From: Streptomyces eurythermus
Lineage (GTDB): Bacteria > Actinomycetota > Actinomycetes > Streptomycetales > Streptomycetaceae
Assembly (NCBI RefSeq): GCF_014649115.1
Contig: NZ_BMSK01000021.1
Location: forward strand, 62,001-126,000
DNA length: 64,000 bases
Reading direction: 5' to 3'
Shown here: positions 8,400-16,864 of the stretch, in pieces
Layout: the number at the start of each line of letters is the position of its first letter
How positions within the stretch are numbered: the stretch's first letter is position 1
Program-made: the position numbers and the translations under genes
Notes under the pieces: generated by a model
The model's input: the letters and a program-made list of their open reading frames with translations, nothing else
What the model was told of the DNA's origin: nothing
Databases searched by the model: none

Positions 8400-9203
8400 A
8401 TGCGCGATCTCGGGGTGGGTTTCGGTTATCTGCTGAAGGGCCAGCGGTGGGTGACCCGGCACGGGCGCCGGTACGGCTTCGGCCTGCTGCCCGGCCTGAT
8501 CACACTGGTGCTGTACGCCGCCGCGCTGGTCGCGCTCGCCATATGGGGCGAGGACGCCGTCGCCTGGGCCACCCCGTTCGCCGACGACTGGTCCGGTCCC
8601 TGGCAGGGCCTGTTCCGCGGCTTCCTGACGGCCGTCCTGTTCGCGCTCGGCCTGCTGCTGGCCGTGCTCACCTTCACGGCCGTCACCCTGCTGGTCGGCC
8701 AGCCCTTCTACGAGTCCCTCTCCGAGCGGGTCGACGCCGACGTCTCGCCCGACGGCACCGCTCCCGTCTCCGGCCTGCCGCTCTGGCGCGAGCTGTGGAT
8801 CTCGGCCCGGGACAGCCTGCGGATCCTGGCCCGGGCCGGGCTGTGGGGCGTCCTGCTCTTCGCCCTCGGATTCCTGCCGTTCGTCGGGCAGACCGTCGTC
8901 CCCGTGATCGGCTTCTTCGTCACCGGGTTCTTCCTCACCGAGGAACTCGCCGCCGTCGCCCTCCAGCGCCGGGACGTCGACCTGCGCGCCCGGCTCGCCC
9001 TGCTGCGCTCCCGCAAGATGCTGGTCTGGGGGTTCGGTACCCCCCTGGGCCTGGCCTTCCTGGTTCCGTTCGTCGCGGTGTTCCTGATGCCGGGCGCGGT
9101 CGCGGGCGCCACGCTGCTCGCCCGTGACCTGCTGGGCGAGGAGACCGCCGACACCGACGCCGCCCCCGGCGGGCGGCCCGACACGGAGGACGTCACCTCG
9201 TGA
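8400..9203 (+). CDS. EI24-domain (CysZ-like) membrane protein
   Basis: 267-aa polytopic membrane protein. An N-terminal MRDLGVGFGYLLKGQRWVTRHGRRYGFGLLPGLITLVLY leads into four or five hydrophobic segments (about 30-50, 72-105, 140-165, 165-190, 215-240) with the central FYESLSERVD region typical of EI24/CysZ proteins. The tail is acidic and hydrophilic. CysZ moves sulfate in enterobacteria; actinobacterial EI24 proteins are uncharacterised, so sulfate transport is only a possibility. The stop overlaps the following LysE gene by four bases (GTGA), implying coupling. It is probably leaderless. Confidence 0.85.
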   Translation: MRDLGVGFGYLLKGQRWVTRHGRRYGFGLLPGLITLVLYAAALVALAIWGEDAVAWATPFADDWSGPWQGLFRGFLTAVLFALGLLLAVLTFTAVTLLVGQPFYESLSERVDADVSPDGTAPVSGLPLWRELWISARDSLRILARAGLWGVLLFALGFLPFVGQTVVPVIGFFVTGFFLTEELAAVALQRRDVDLRARLALLRSRKMLVWGFGTPLGLAFLVPFVAVFLMPGAVAGATLLARDLLGEETADTDAAPGGRPDTEDVTS

Positions 9204-9814
9204 CCCAGCTGCTGGCCGTCGCCGTCATCACGGTCCTCGCCGTGATCGCCCCCGGCGCCGACTTCGCGATGATCGTCCGCAACAGCTGTCTGCACGGCCG
9301 CCGCACCGGCCTGCTCGCGGCCACGGGCGTGGCGGCCGGCGTCCTGGTCCACGTCGCCTACACCCTGCTCGGCGTCGGACTGCTCATCGCCTCGTCCACC
9401 GTCGTCTTCACGGTCGTCAAGCTGATCGGCGCGGCCTACCTCGTCTACGTCGGCGTCCGCACCTTCCGCGCCCGCGGCGAGGTCGACGTCGACCTCGGGA
9501 ACAAGACGGAGCTGACCCCGTTCGCCGCCCTGCGCACCGGCTTCCTCACCAACGTCCTCAACCCCAAGACGACCCTGTTCGTCGTCTCCACCTTCTCCCA
9601 GGTCGTCGGCCCCGGCACCCCGCTGTACGGGCAGGTGGGCTACGGCCTGTTCATGTCGCTGGCCCATCTGGCGTGGTTCGGCGCGGTCGCCGTGTTCTTC
9701 TCGCACTCCCGGATGCGCGCCGTGCTGCTGCGCGGCCAGAAGGTCCTCAACAAGGCGATCGGCTCCGTCCTGGCCGGCCTCGGCGTCAGCCTCGCCCTGG
9801 CCCCCTCGCACTGA
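9200..9814 (+). CDS. LysE/RhtB-family exporter
   Basis: 204-aa integral membrane protein of the LysE superfamily with about six hydrophobic segments. Family hallmarks are APGADFAMIVRNS near the start, the GRRTGLLAATGVAAG turn, and TGFLTNVLNPKTTLFVVSTFSQ in the middle. It should export an amino acid or derivative (threonine, homoserine lactone, lysine-like). Its GTG start overlaps the EI24 gene stop, so the two are co-translated. The substrate cannot be read from the sequence. Confidence 0.92.
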   Translation: MTQLLAVAVITVLAVIAPGADFAMIVRNSCLHGRRTGLLAATGVAAGVLVHVAYTLLGVGLLIASSTVVFTVVKLIGAAYLVYVGVRTFRARGEVDVDLGNKTELTPFAALRTGFLTNVLNPKTTLFVVSTFSQVVGPGTPLYGQVGYGLFMSLAHLAWFGAVAVFFSHSRMRAVLLRGQKVLNKAIGSVLAGLGVSLALAPSH

Positions 9815-9905
9815 CCGCCGGGCGGCGCCGCCTACCGGGCCGGCGGCGGCACGGGCACCATGGAGGTTCCGCACGGGCCGGCAGGGATGCCACGAGGAGG
9901 AACCG

Positions 9906-12347
9906 ATGACGGGACCGGAGCCCACCTCGGCCGAGGAGGCCCGCGAGGCCGTCGTGGCGGCCGCCCTGCGCGCGCTCGACCTCGACACCAAGACCCGGCT
10001 GCTGGCCGGGCAGGACATGTGGAGCCTGCCCGCGCTGCCCGGGATCGGCCTGGCGTCCCTGGTGATGTCGGACGGCCCGGTCGGCGTCCGGGGCGTGCGC
10101 TGGAGCGCCGACGACCCCTCCGTGGCCCTGCCCTCGCCGACCGCGCTCGCCGCCGCCTGGGACCCGGAACTCGCCCGCCGCGCCGGGGCGCTGCTCGCCC
10201 AGGAGGCCCGCCGCAAGGGCGTCCACGTCCTGCTCGCCCCGACCGTCAACCTGCACCGCTCCCCGCTCGGCGGGCGCCACTTCGAGTGCTACAGCGAGGA
10301 CCCGTACCTGACCGGGGCGATCGGCGGCGGCTATGTGAACGGCGTCCAGTCCGGCGGGGTCGGCACCACCGTCAAGCACTTCGTCGCCAACGACGCCGAG
10401 ACCGACCGCTTCACGGTGGACAACCTGGTCTCCGAACGGGCCCTGCGCGAGCTGTACCTGGCACCCTTCGAGGCCATCGTGCGGAGCGCCCGCCCGTGGG
10501 GCGTCATGACCGCCTACAACTCGGTCAACGGCACGACGATGACCGAGCACCACCACCTCGTCGAGGAAGTCCTGCGCGGCGAATGGGGCTTCGACGGCGT
10601 CAACGTCTCCGACTGGACGGCCGCCCGGGACACGGTGGGCGCCGCGAACGGCGGCCTGGACATCGCCATGCCCGGCCCGCGGACCGTCTACGGCCCCGCC
10701 CTCGCCCGGGCCGTACGGGACGGAAGGGTCGCCGAGGCCACGGTCGACGCCGCCGTCCGCCGGGTGCTGCGCCTCGCCGCCCGCGTCGGCGCCCTGGCCG
10801 GCGCCGAACCGGTGGTCACCGAACCGCCCGCGCCGGCCGACGGAGCCGCCCTGGCCCGCGAGATCGCCCGCCGCTCCTTCGTCCTGGCCCGCAACGAAAG
10901 GCGCGTCCTGCCCCTGAGGCCGCGCGGCACCGTCGCCCTGATCGGCGCCGCCGCCCGCGACGCCCGGGTCCTCGGCGGCGGCTCCGCCACCGTCTTCCCG
11001 GCCCGGACCGTCTCCCCGCTCGACGGCCTCACCGCCGCCCTCCCCGACGGCACCCTCACCTACGCGGTCGGCGCCGACCCGGCCACCGAACCGGCCCTGG
11101 ACGACCCGGGGTTCACCGTGCGGGCGGTCTGCCGGAACACGGCCGGCGAGATCATCGGCACCCGCTCCGCCCCCGGCGCGGCCATCCAGTGGACGGGCAC
11201 CGACCTCCCCGAGGGCGTCACCCACGACACCCTGGACACCGTCGAACTGACCGGCACCTACACCCCCCGCGAGTCGGGCCGGCACACCTTCGCGGTCAAG
11301 GGCACGGGCGCCTTCACGCTCACCGTCGGCGGGACGGCGTACTACGACGGTGTCCAGCGCCCCGAACCGGACGACCCCTTCGACACGTTCTTCGGCGCCC
11401 CCGTGCCCCGTGCCGAGGCCGAACTCACCGCGGGGGAACCGGTCGAGGTCTCCCTCACCCACGCCGTCCGCCTCCCCGAGGACCTCCCGATGAAGGTCGT
11501 CGCCTTCGCGCTCGCCCACTCCGGCCCGCCGCGCGACCCGGACGAGCTGATCGCCGAGGCCGTCGAGGCCGCCCGGAACGCGGACACCGCCGTGGTCGTG
11601 GTCGCCACCACCGAGCGGGTGGAGTCCGAGGGCTTCGACCGCCGGGACCTGAGGCTCCCCGGCCGCCAGGACGACCTGGTGCACGCGGTCGCCGCCGCCA
11701 ACCCGGACACCGTCGTGGTCGTCAACTCCGGCTCCCCGGTGGAACTTCCCTGGCGGGACGAGGTCGCCGCGATCCTGCTCACCTGGTTCCCCGGCCAGGA
11801 GGGCGGCGCCGCCCTCGCCGACGTCCTCACCGGCACCCACGAGCCCGGCGGCCGGCTCCCCACCACCTGGGGCACCCTCGCCGACGCCCCGGTCACCCAG
11901 GTCGTCCCGGTGAACGGCGAACTGCCCTACAGCGAGGACCTGTTCATCGGCTACCGCGCCTGGGACCGGGCCGGCCGCACCCCCACGTACCCCTTCGGCC
12001 ACGGCCTCGGCTACACCGACTGGGCCTACGAGTCGCTGGAGACCGACGGCACCACCGTCCGCGTACGCGTCCGCAACACCGGCGGACGGCCGGGCCGGGA
12101 GGTGATCCAGCTCTACCTCTCCCCGGACGGGCCCGCCCCCGACCGCCCGGTCCGCCGCCTGGCCGCCTTCGCCTCCGTCGAGGCCGGCCCCGGCGAGAGC
12201 GCCGAGGCCACCGTCGAACTGCCCCGCCGCGCCTTCGAGGTGTGGGACGACACGGCGAAGGCGTGGGCTTTTGTGAAGGGTTCGTACGAGATCTTCGCCG
12301 GCCGCTCGATCACCGACCGCCGGCTCACCGCACCGATTAACGTCTGA
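9906..12347 (+). CDS. GH3 beta-glucosidase with inserted PA14 domain
   Basis: 813 aa, intracellular (no signal peptide). The order is: GH3 TIM-barrel domain (about 20-300) with SDGPVGVRG, KHFVANDAE (157-165) and the nucleophile Asp236 in GVNVSDW; the start of the alpha/beta sandwich; a PA14-like carbohydrate-binding insert (about 395-540, including YTPRESGRHTFAVKGTGAF); the rest of the sandwich with ERVESEGFDRRDL; and a fibronectin-III-like end (about 710-800). It hydrolyses terminal beta-glucosides from imported oligosaccharides. Start choice: GAGGAGG lies 7 bases before the ATG. The neighbouring aldose epimerase fits sugar catabolism. Exact linkage specificity is unknown. Confidence 0.93.
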   Translation: MTGPEPTSAEEAREAVVAAALRALDLDTKTRLLAGQDMWSLPALPGIGLASLVMSDGPVGVRGVRWSADDPSVALPSPTALAAAWDPELARRAGALLAQEARRKGVHVLLAPTVNLHRSPLGGRHFECYSEDPYLTGAIGGGYVNGVQSGGVGTTVKHFVANDAETDRFTVDNLVSERALRELYLAPFEAIVRSARPWGVMTAYNSVNGTTMTEHHHLVEEVLRGEWGFDGVNVSDWTAARDTVGAANGGLDIAMPGPRTVYGPALARAVRDGRVAEATVDAAVRRVLRLAARVGALAGAEPVVTEPPAPADGAALAREIARRSFVLARNERRVLPLRPRGTVALIGAAARDARVLGGGSATVFPARTVSPLDGLTAALPDGTLTYAVGADPATEPALDDPGFTVRAVCRNTAGEIIGTRSAPGAAIQWTGTDLPEGVTHDTLDTVELTGTYTPRESGRHTFAVKGTGAFTLTVGGTAYYDGVQRPEPDDPFDTFFGAPVPRAEAELTAGEPVEVSLTHAVRLPEDLPMKVVAFALAHSGPPRDPDELIAEAVEAARNADTAVVVVATTERVESEGFDRRDLRLPGRQDDLVHAVAAANPDTVVVVNSGSPVELPWRDEVAAILLTWFPGQEGGAALADVLTGTHEPGGRLPTTWGTLADAPVTQVVPVNGELPYSEDLFIGYRAWDRAGRTPTYPFGHGLGYTDWAYESLETDGTTVRVRVRNTGGRPGREVIQLYLSPDGPAPDRPVRRLAAFASVEAGPGESAEATVELPRRAFEVWDDTAKAWAFVKGSYEIFAGRSITDRRLTAPINV

Positions 12348-12391
12348 TCCGGGACACTCCCCGCACACCGCGGACAAAGTCCCCCACGAAC

Positions 12392-12427
12392 AGCCCCGGT
12401 CCGGGACCTGACCCCTGGACCGGGGCT
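12392..12427. terminator. Hairpin terminator between convergent GH3 and epimerase genes
   Basis: AGCCCCGGTCC (12392-12402) pairs perfectly with GGACCGGGGCT (12417-12427) across a 14-base loop, 45 bases after the GH3 stop and 9 bases before the 3' end of the epimerase gene. Confidence 0.8.
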
Positions 12428-12435
12428 CACCGTTC

Positions 12436-13416
12436 TCAGCCGCGCACCCCGAAGCCGTACACCGTCTCCGAGCGGTAGACCTCGCCCGGGCGCAGGGTCG
12501 TGGTGGGGAAGTCGGGACGGTTGGGGGAGTCCGGGAAGTGCTGGGTCTCCAGGGCGGTGCCGGCGTTCGGCGGGAACGGGCCGGACAGGTGGTCGCCGGT
12601 GTAGAGCTGGAGGCCCGGCTCGGTCGTCGCCACCGTCAGGACGCGGCCGGAGACCGGATCGTACAGCTCCGCCACCTCCTCGGGGTCCCCGGTCACGCCC
12701 TTGTCCAGGACGAAGTTGTGGTCGTAGCCGGAACCCGTCGGGCGGGGCGCCCGGAAGTCGAGACGGGTGCCCGCCACGTCCGCCGGCGGCCCCACCGGAA
12801 TCAGGTCCGCGCCCACCGGTGTGTACCGGGACGCGGCCAGCCGCAGCTCGTGCCCGCCGGTGTCACCGGACCCCGCGCCCCCCAGGTTCCAGTACGTGTG
12901 GTTGGTCAGGTTCACGACCGTCGGCGCCTCGGTGAACGCCTCGTAGCCGATCCGCAGCGCCCCCGACGCCGTCAGCGTGTACGTCACCGTCACCGACAGC
13001 CGCCCCGGGAACCCCTCCTCGCCGTCGGGGCCGACCCGGCTCAGCCGCAGCCCGTGCTCCACCGGCGTCACCTCCCACACGTGCTTGTCGAAGCCACGCT
13101 CCCCGCCGTGCAGGCAGTTGGCGCCCTCGTTGCGCGTCACCTGGTACGTCCGGCCGTCCAGCGGGACGCGGCCGCCCGCGATCCGGTTCGCGTACCGGCC
13201 GATCACGGCACCCAGATACGGCTCCGGATGCCGCAGATAGCCCTCCAGGTCCGGGAAGCCCAGCACCACGTCCGCCGTCCGCCCGGCCCGGTCCGGAACC
13301 TCGGCCGACTGCACGATCCCGCCGTACGACAGCACCCGCACCCGCACCCCGCCGCGCTCCAGCGTCCACCGGTGCACCGGAGTGCCGTCGGGAAGTGTGC
13401 CGAAAAGTTCGTTCAT
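12436..13416 (-). CDS. galM: Aldose 1-epimerase (mutarotase)
   Basis: 326 aa, the normal GalM length. It interconverts alpha and beta anomers of glucose/galactose. Family motifs include YGGIVQSAEVPDRAGRTADVVLGF, GRYANRIAGG, NEGANCLHGG (conserved His), TNHTYWNL with the catalytic His, and ETQHFPDSPN at the C-terminal substrate end. It is convergent with the GH3 glucosidase, consistent with processing of released glucose. TACTGT at 13429-13424 is a -10 box 7 bases before the ATG with no ribosome site, so the mRNA is probably leaderless. Confidence 0.95.
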   Translation of the reverse strand: MNELFGTLPDGTPVHRWTLERGGVRVRVLSYGGIVQSAEVPDRAGRTADVVLGFPDLEGYLRHPEPYLGAVIGRYANRIAGGRVPLDGRTYQVTRNEGANCLHGGERGFDKHVWEVTPVEHGLRLSRVGPDGEEGFPGRLSVTVTYTLTASGALRIGYEAFTEAPTVVNLTNHTYWNLGGAGSGDTGGHELRLAASRYTPVGADLIPVGPPADVAGTRLDFRAPRPTGSGYDHNFVLDKGVTGDPEEVAELYDPVSGRVLTVATTEPGLQLYTGDHLSGPFPPNAGTALETQHFPDSPNRPDFPTTTLRPGEVYRSETVYGFGVRG

Positions 13417-13423
13417 GCGGGAA

Positions 13424-13429
13424 ACAGTA
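13424..13429 (-). promoter_or_regulatory. -10 box of leaderless epimerase transcript
   Basis: TACTGT on the minus strand, seven bases upstream of the ATG at 13416. No Shine-Dalgarno sequence. Confidence 0.4.
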
Positions 13430-13431
13430 GG

Positions 13432-14313
13432 TCACGGACGCGAGGCCGTGACCTTCCGGTACGCGATCTCCGCGAGCCGCGCCTGCCCGTCCTTGCTGGG
13501 GTGGAACCAGTCCCAGTGGCTCAGCTGGTCCGTGCCGAAGCGGAAGTCGTACACCGCGCCCCCGTCGAAACGGCAGCGGCGGTCCTTGGCGCACACCTCC
13601 TTCAGCACCTTGTTGTACTCCACCACCCGTTGCTGCACGGTCTCCCGGCGCAGCGTCGCCGCGCTGGTCAGATCGTCCGCGTCGGCCAGCATCGACGGGC
13701 AGATGCCCAGCTTCCACACCTGCTTGCCCAGCACGTTCGTCCGGCCCTCGGACCACAGCCGCATCAGGTTCGGCACGCTCGACACGTACACCTGCGTCTT
13801 CGGCAGCGCCGAGCGCAGGGTGCGCAGCGCCTCCTCGAAGCCCGCGCGGAAGTCGGCCACCGGTGTCATCGCCGACGCCGTGGTCCGGCAGGCGTCGTTC
13901 CCGCCGACCATCACCGTCACCAACTCCGGGCGGCGGGCCACCGCCTGCGCCATCTGCCCCGGCAGGTCGGCCATACGGGCCCCGGTCACCGCGTAGTTCC
14001 AGCTGTGCTCCGCCGCCCCCGTCACCCCCAGCAGCCGCACCGCCAGGCTCCGCACCGCCGCGTCGCTGCCCGTCGCCCAGGACGCCTCCGGGCAGTCCGA
14101 CAGCACCGTGCACGCGTCGAACCCGCGGGTGATGGAGTCGCCCACCGCCGCGACCGAGTCCGGGCTGGTGTCCCACAGCGGGGGCCGGACCGCGCGCGCC
14201 TTCGTGCCCTCCGCCGACGGCGAACCGTCCCCGCCCTGGCACCCGGCGACCCCCAGCACCACGGCCGCCACGACGGCGAGGGCGGCTCGCACACGGTGGC
14301 TTCGCTTCCGCAT
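13432..14313 (-). CDS. SGNH/GDSL-family hydrolase, lipoprotein
   Basis: 293 aa. The signal peptide ends in the lipobox GVAGC, so it is probably anchored outside the membrane. SGNH blocks: AVGDSITRGFD (Ser nucleophile), a Gly in block II (YAVTGARMADL), MVGGNDACR (Asn), and HWDWFHPSKDG, whose D-W-F-H supplies the catalytic Asp and His. It should hydrolyse an ester, such as a lipid or an acetylated sugar; the substrate is unknown. Extra cysteines (DACTVLSDC, KDRRC) may form disulfides. The GAGGGGAACAGCAGGG leader supplies a ribosome site. It stands alone, upstream of and parallel to galM. Confidence 0.9.
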   Translation of the reverse strand: MRKRSHRVRAALAVVAAVVLGVAGCQGGDGSPSAEGTKARAVRPPLWDTSPDSVAAVGDSITRGFDACTVLSDCPEASWATGSDAAVRSLAVRLLGVTGAAEHSWNYAVTGARMADLPGQMAQAVARRPELVTVMVGGNDACRTTASAMTPVADFRAGFEEALRTLRSALPKTQVYVSSVPNLMRLWSEGRTNVLGKQVWKLGICPSMLADADDLTSAATLRRETVQQRVVEYNKVLKEVCAKDRRCRFDGGAVYDFRFGTDQLSHWDWFHPSKDGQARLAEIAYRKVTASRP

Positions 14314-14568
14314 CCCTGCTGTTCCCCTCGCTCGACGGTCCGGTGCCCCCCTATGACAACGACTGAGGGTTCCCGGCCCGGCACCCGGGGAACGGCCGGC
14401 CCCCGTACAAGCGTCCCCCTGGGTGAATGGCGGCGATTTCCTGGCGCCGGGACCGACGGTACGTCACACTCCTCGCCCCGTCGCAAGGTAGCCTCGCCAT
14501 CAACGCGGCCGTCGTGCCACTGCCGCCCAGCCAGTCCGCAAGATGTCCCGCTCTGCCCGGAGGTTCCG

Positions 14569-15063
14569 GTGACGACACGTGGAGTTCTGTACGTGCACTC
14601 CGCGCCGCGCGCGCTGTGCCCGCACGTCGAGTGGGCCGTCGCCGGGGTGCTCGGCACGCGCGTCAGCCTCGACTGGATCCGGCAGCCCGCGTCCCCCGGC
14701 ACCTGGCGCTCGGAGTTCTCCTGGCAGGGCCAGGCCGGCACGGCCTCCAAGCTCGCGTCCGCGCTGCGCGGCTGGCACCTGCTGCGGTTCGAGGTCACCG
14801 CCGAGCCCTGCCCGACCGCCGAGGGCGAGCGCTACAGCTGCACCCCCGACCTCGGCATCTTCCACGCCGTCACCGGCCTCCACGGCGACATCCTGATCCC
14901 CGAGGACCGCCTGCGCGCCGCCCTGACCCGCTCCCAGCGCGGCGAGACCGACCTGGAGGCCGAGATCGCCAAGCTCCTGGGCAAGCCCTGGGACGACGAA
15001 CTGGAACCCTTCAGATACGCGGGCGAGGGCGCCCCGGTCCGCTGGCTGCACCAGGTGGTGTAG
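14569..15063 (+). CDS. DUF3145 protein
   Basis: 164-aa conserved actinobacterial protein of unknown function. It starts VTTRGVLYVHSAPRALCPHVEWAVAGVLG and contains the conserved WIRQPASPGTWRSEFSW and YSCTPDLGIFHAVTGLHGD segments. The GTG start is chosen for the GGAGG site 5 bases upstream; longer frames upstream are unsupported. It is soluble with no signal. It sits convergent to the fatty-acid synthase cluster, and this placement beside fabF is common in Streptomyces, but no functional link is shown. Confidence 0.88.
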   Translation: MTTRGVLYVHSAPRALCPHVEWAVAGVLGTRVSLDWIRQPASPGTWRSEFSWQGQAGTASKLASALRGWHLLRFEVTAEPCPTAEGERYSCTPDLGIFHAVTGLHGDILIPEDRLRAALTRSQRGETDLEAEIAKLLGKPWDDELEPFRYAGEGAPVRWLHQVV

Positions 15064-15113
15064 AGCGGCCCCCACGCACCCGCACCCGGCGGCAAAAAGC
15101 ACCACCCACGACG

Positions 15114-15145
15114 ATGGCCCGACCTCCACCAGGAGACCGGGCCAT
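15114..15145. terminator. Bidirectional terminator after DUF3145 gene and fabF
   Basis: Nested hairpin: ATGGCCCG (15114-15121) pairs with CGGGCCAT (15138-15145), and inside it CTCC pairs with GGAG around ACCA. It lies between the convergent ends at 15063 and 15162. Confidence 0.8.
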
Positions 15146-15161
15146 TCACACGTCAGGGAAC

Positions 15162-16424
15162 TCAGACCGTACGGAACGCCAGCACCACGTTGTGCCCGCC
15201 GAACCCGAACGAGTCGTTCAGCGCGGCGATCCGGCCCTCCGGCAGCGCCCGCGCCTCACCGCTCACGATGTCCGCGTTGACCTCGGGGTCCAGGTTCTCC
15301 AGGTTGATGGTCGGCGGAGCCGTACGCTTCACCAGCGCCAGGATCGACGCGACGGTCTCCACACCGCCCGCGCCGCCGAGCAGATGACCGGTCATCGACT
15401 TGGTCGCGGAGATCGCCATGTGGTCGGCGTCGTCACCGAACACCTTGCGCAGCGCCTTGATCTCGGCCACGTCGCCCTGCGGCGTGGACGTGGCGTGCGC
15501 GTTGACGTGCACGATCTCGGCCGGCTTCAGGTCGGTGTTGTCCAGCAGGTTCTGCAGCGCGTGCGCGATCCCGTTGCCGGACGGCTCCGGCTGCGTGATG
15601 TGGTGGGCGTCGGCGGAGATGCCCTGTCCGACCGCCTCGGCGTAGATCCGGGCACCGCGGGCCTTCGCGTGCTCCTCGGACTCCAGGACGATCACACCGG
15701 CGCCCTCGCCGAGCACGAAGCCGTCACGGCCGGCGTCGTAGGGACGCGAGGCGCCCTGCGGGTCGTCGTTGTTCTTGGACATCGCCATCATGTTGCCGAA
15801 CGCGGCGATGGGCAGCGGGTGGATGGCGGCCTCGGTACCACCGGCCACGACCACGTCCGCACGCCCGGTGCGGATCATCTCGATCGCGTACCCGATGGCC
15901 TCCGCGCCCGAGGCGCAGGCCGAGACGGGGGTGTGCACACCGGCGCGGGCACCCAGCTCGATCCCGACGTTGGCCGCGGGGGAGTTGGGCATCAGCATCG
16001 GCACGGTGTGCGGGGAGACGCGGCGTACGCCCTTCTCCTTGAGGACGTCGTACTGGTCCAGCAGGGTCGTCACGCCGCCGATGCCGGAGGCGATGACCGC
16101 ACCGAGACGGTCGGGGTTCATGGAGGAGTCCACCCCGGCCTTGGCGGTGAAACCGGCGTCCTTCCAGGCCTCCTGAGCGGCGATCAGCGCGAACTGCGCG
16201 GACCGGTCCAGCTTGCGGGCCTGCGGCCGGGGGATGATCTCGCCCGGCTCCACGGCGATCTGCGCGGCGATACGGACCGGCAGGTCCGCCGCCCAGTCCT
16301 GCTCCAGCAGGCTGACACCGGACGTGCCGGCGACCAGGGCCTCCCAGGTCGAGGCTGCGTCGCCACCCAGCGGTGTGGTTGCGCCGATACCGGTGACGAC
16401 CACGGTGCGATTGGTCGGGCTCAC
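15162..16424 (-). CDS. fabF: 3-oxoacyl-ACP synthase II
   Basis: 420 aa. Condensing enzyme that elongates acyl-ACP with malonyl-ACP in type II fatty-acid synthesis. The Cys-His-His triad is complete: Cys170 (PVSACASGAE), His310 (VNAHATSTPQGD) and His347 (KSMTGHLLGGAGG). The glycine-rich end NDSFGFGGHNVVLAF is typical. The GTG start has GGAGAAAG upstream. It is last gene of the fabD-fabH-acpP-fabF cluster, separated from acpP by 110 bp with hairpins. There is only one ketosynthase and no chain-length-factor partner, so this is primary metabolism and not an aromatic polyketide set. Confidence 0.97.
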   Translation of the reverse strand: MSPTNRTVVVTGIGATTPLGGDAASTWEALVAGTSGVSLLEQDWAADLPVRIAAQIAVEPGEIIPRPQARKLDRSAQFALIAAQEAWKDAGFTAKAGVDSSMNPDRLGAVIASGIGGVTTLLDQYDVLKEKGVRRVSPHTVPMLMPNSPAANVGIELGARAGVHTPVSACASGAEAIGYAIEMIRTGRADVVVAGGTEAAIHPLPIAAFGNMMAMSKNNDDPQGASRPYDAGRDGFVLGEGAGVIVLESEEHAKARGARIYAEAVGQGISADAHHITQPEPSGNGIAHALQNLLDNTDLKPAEIVHVNAHATSTPQGDVAEIKALRKVFGDDADHMAISATKSMTGHLLGGAGGVETVASILALVKRTAPPTINLENLDPEVNADIVSGEARALPEGRIAALNDSFGFGGHNVVLAFRTV

Positions 16425-16460
16425 GGGAATTCTTTCTCCAACGGATACGGGGGAGGACTA

Positions 16461-16502
16461 CCCCCGCCGGTGCGGGGATTACGGCGCCACCGCCGGGTGG
16501 CG
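16461..16502 (-). promoter_or_regulatory. Hairpins between acpP and fabF, candidate attenuator
   Basis: Two adjacent stem-loops: CCCCG/CGGGG (16462-16466 with 16473-16477) and CGCCAC/GTGGCG (16485-16490 with 16497-16502). They lie in the 110-bp acpP-fabF gap and could lower fabF transcription relative to acpP or protect the upstream mRNA. Confidence 0.4.
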
Positions 16503-16534
16503 GGGCCTTGCTACACGCGGCCTACGCGGTGGCC

Positions 16535-16783
16535 TCAGGCCTGGTGCTTGAGGATGTACTCGGTCGCGTCGCCGACGGTCTTGAGGTTCTTGACGTCCTC
16601 GTCCGGGATCTTCACGTCGAAGCGCTCCTCGGCGGCGACGACGACCTCGACCATGGACAGCGAGTCGACGTCCAGGTCGTCGGTGAAGGACTTGTCCAGC
16701 TTGACGTCCTCGACCGGGATCCCGGCGATCTCGTTCACGATCTCGGCGAGACCGGCGACGATCTCTTCCTGAGTGGCGGCCAT
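16535..16783 (-). CDS. acpP: Acyl carrier protein of fatty-acid synthase
   Basis: 82-aa acidic four-helix carrier. Ser41 in DVDSLSM is the phosphopantetheine attachment site. The sequence (FTDDLDVDSLSMVEVVVAAEERFDVKIPDED) matches fatty-acid ACPs. It carries growing acyl chains between FabD, FabH and FabF, encoded on either side. AAGGAGCG lies 7 bases before the ATG. An 81-bp gap to fabH contains a short GGCAC/GTGCC hairpin, so separate processing or an internal promoter is possible. Confidence 0.97.
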   Translation of the reverse strand: MAATQEEIVAGLAEIVNEIAGIPVEDVKLDKSFTDDLDVDSLSMVEVVVAAEERFDVKIPDEDVKNLKTVGDATEYILKHQA

Positions 16784-16864
16784 GTCAGGCGCTCCTTCTT
16801 GATATTCCAGACGGGTTAATGGCATTTGTATCCGAACCGGACCGGGTGATCCGGCACGGAGTGC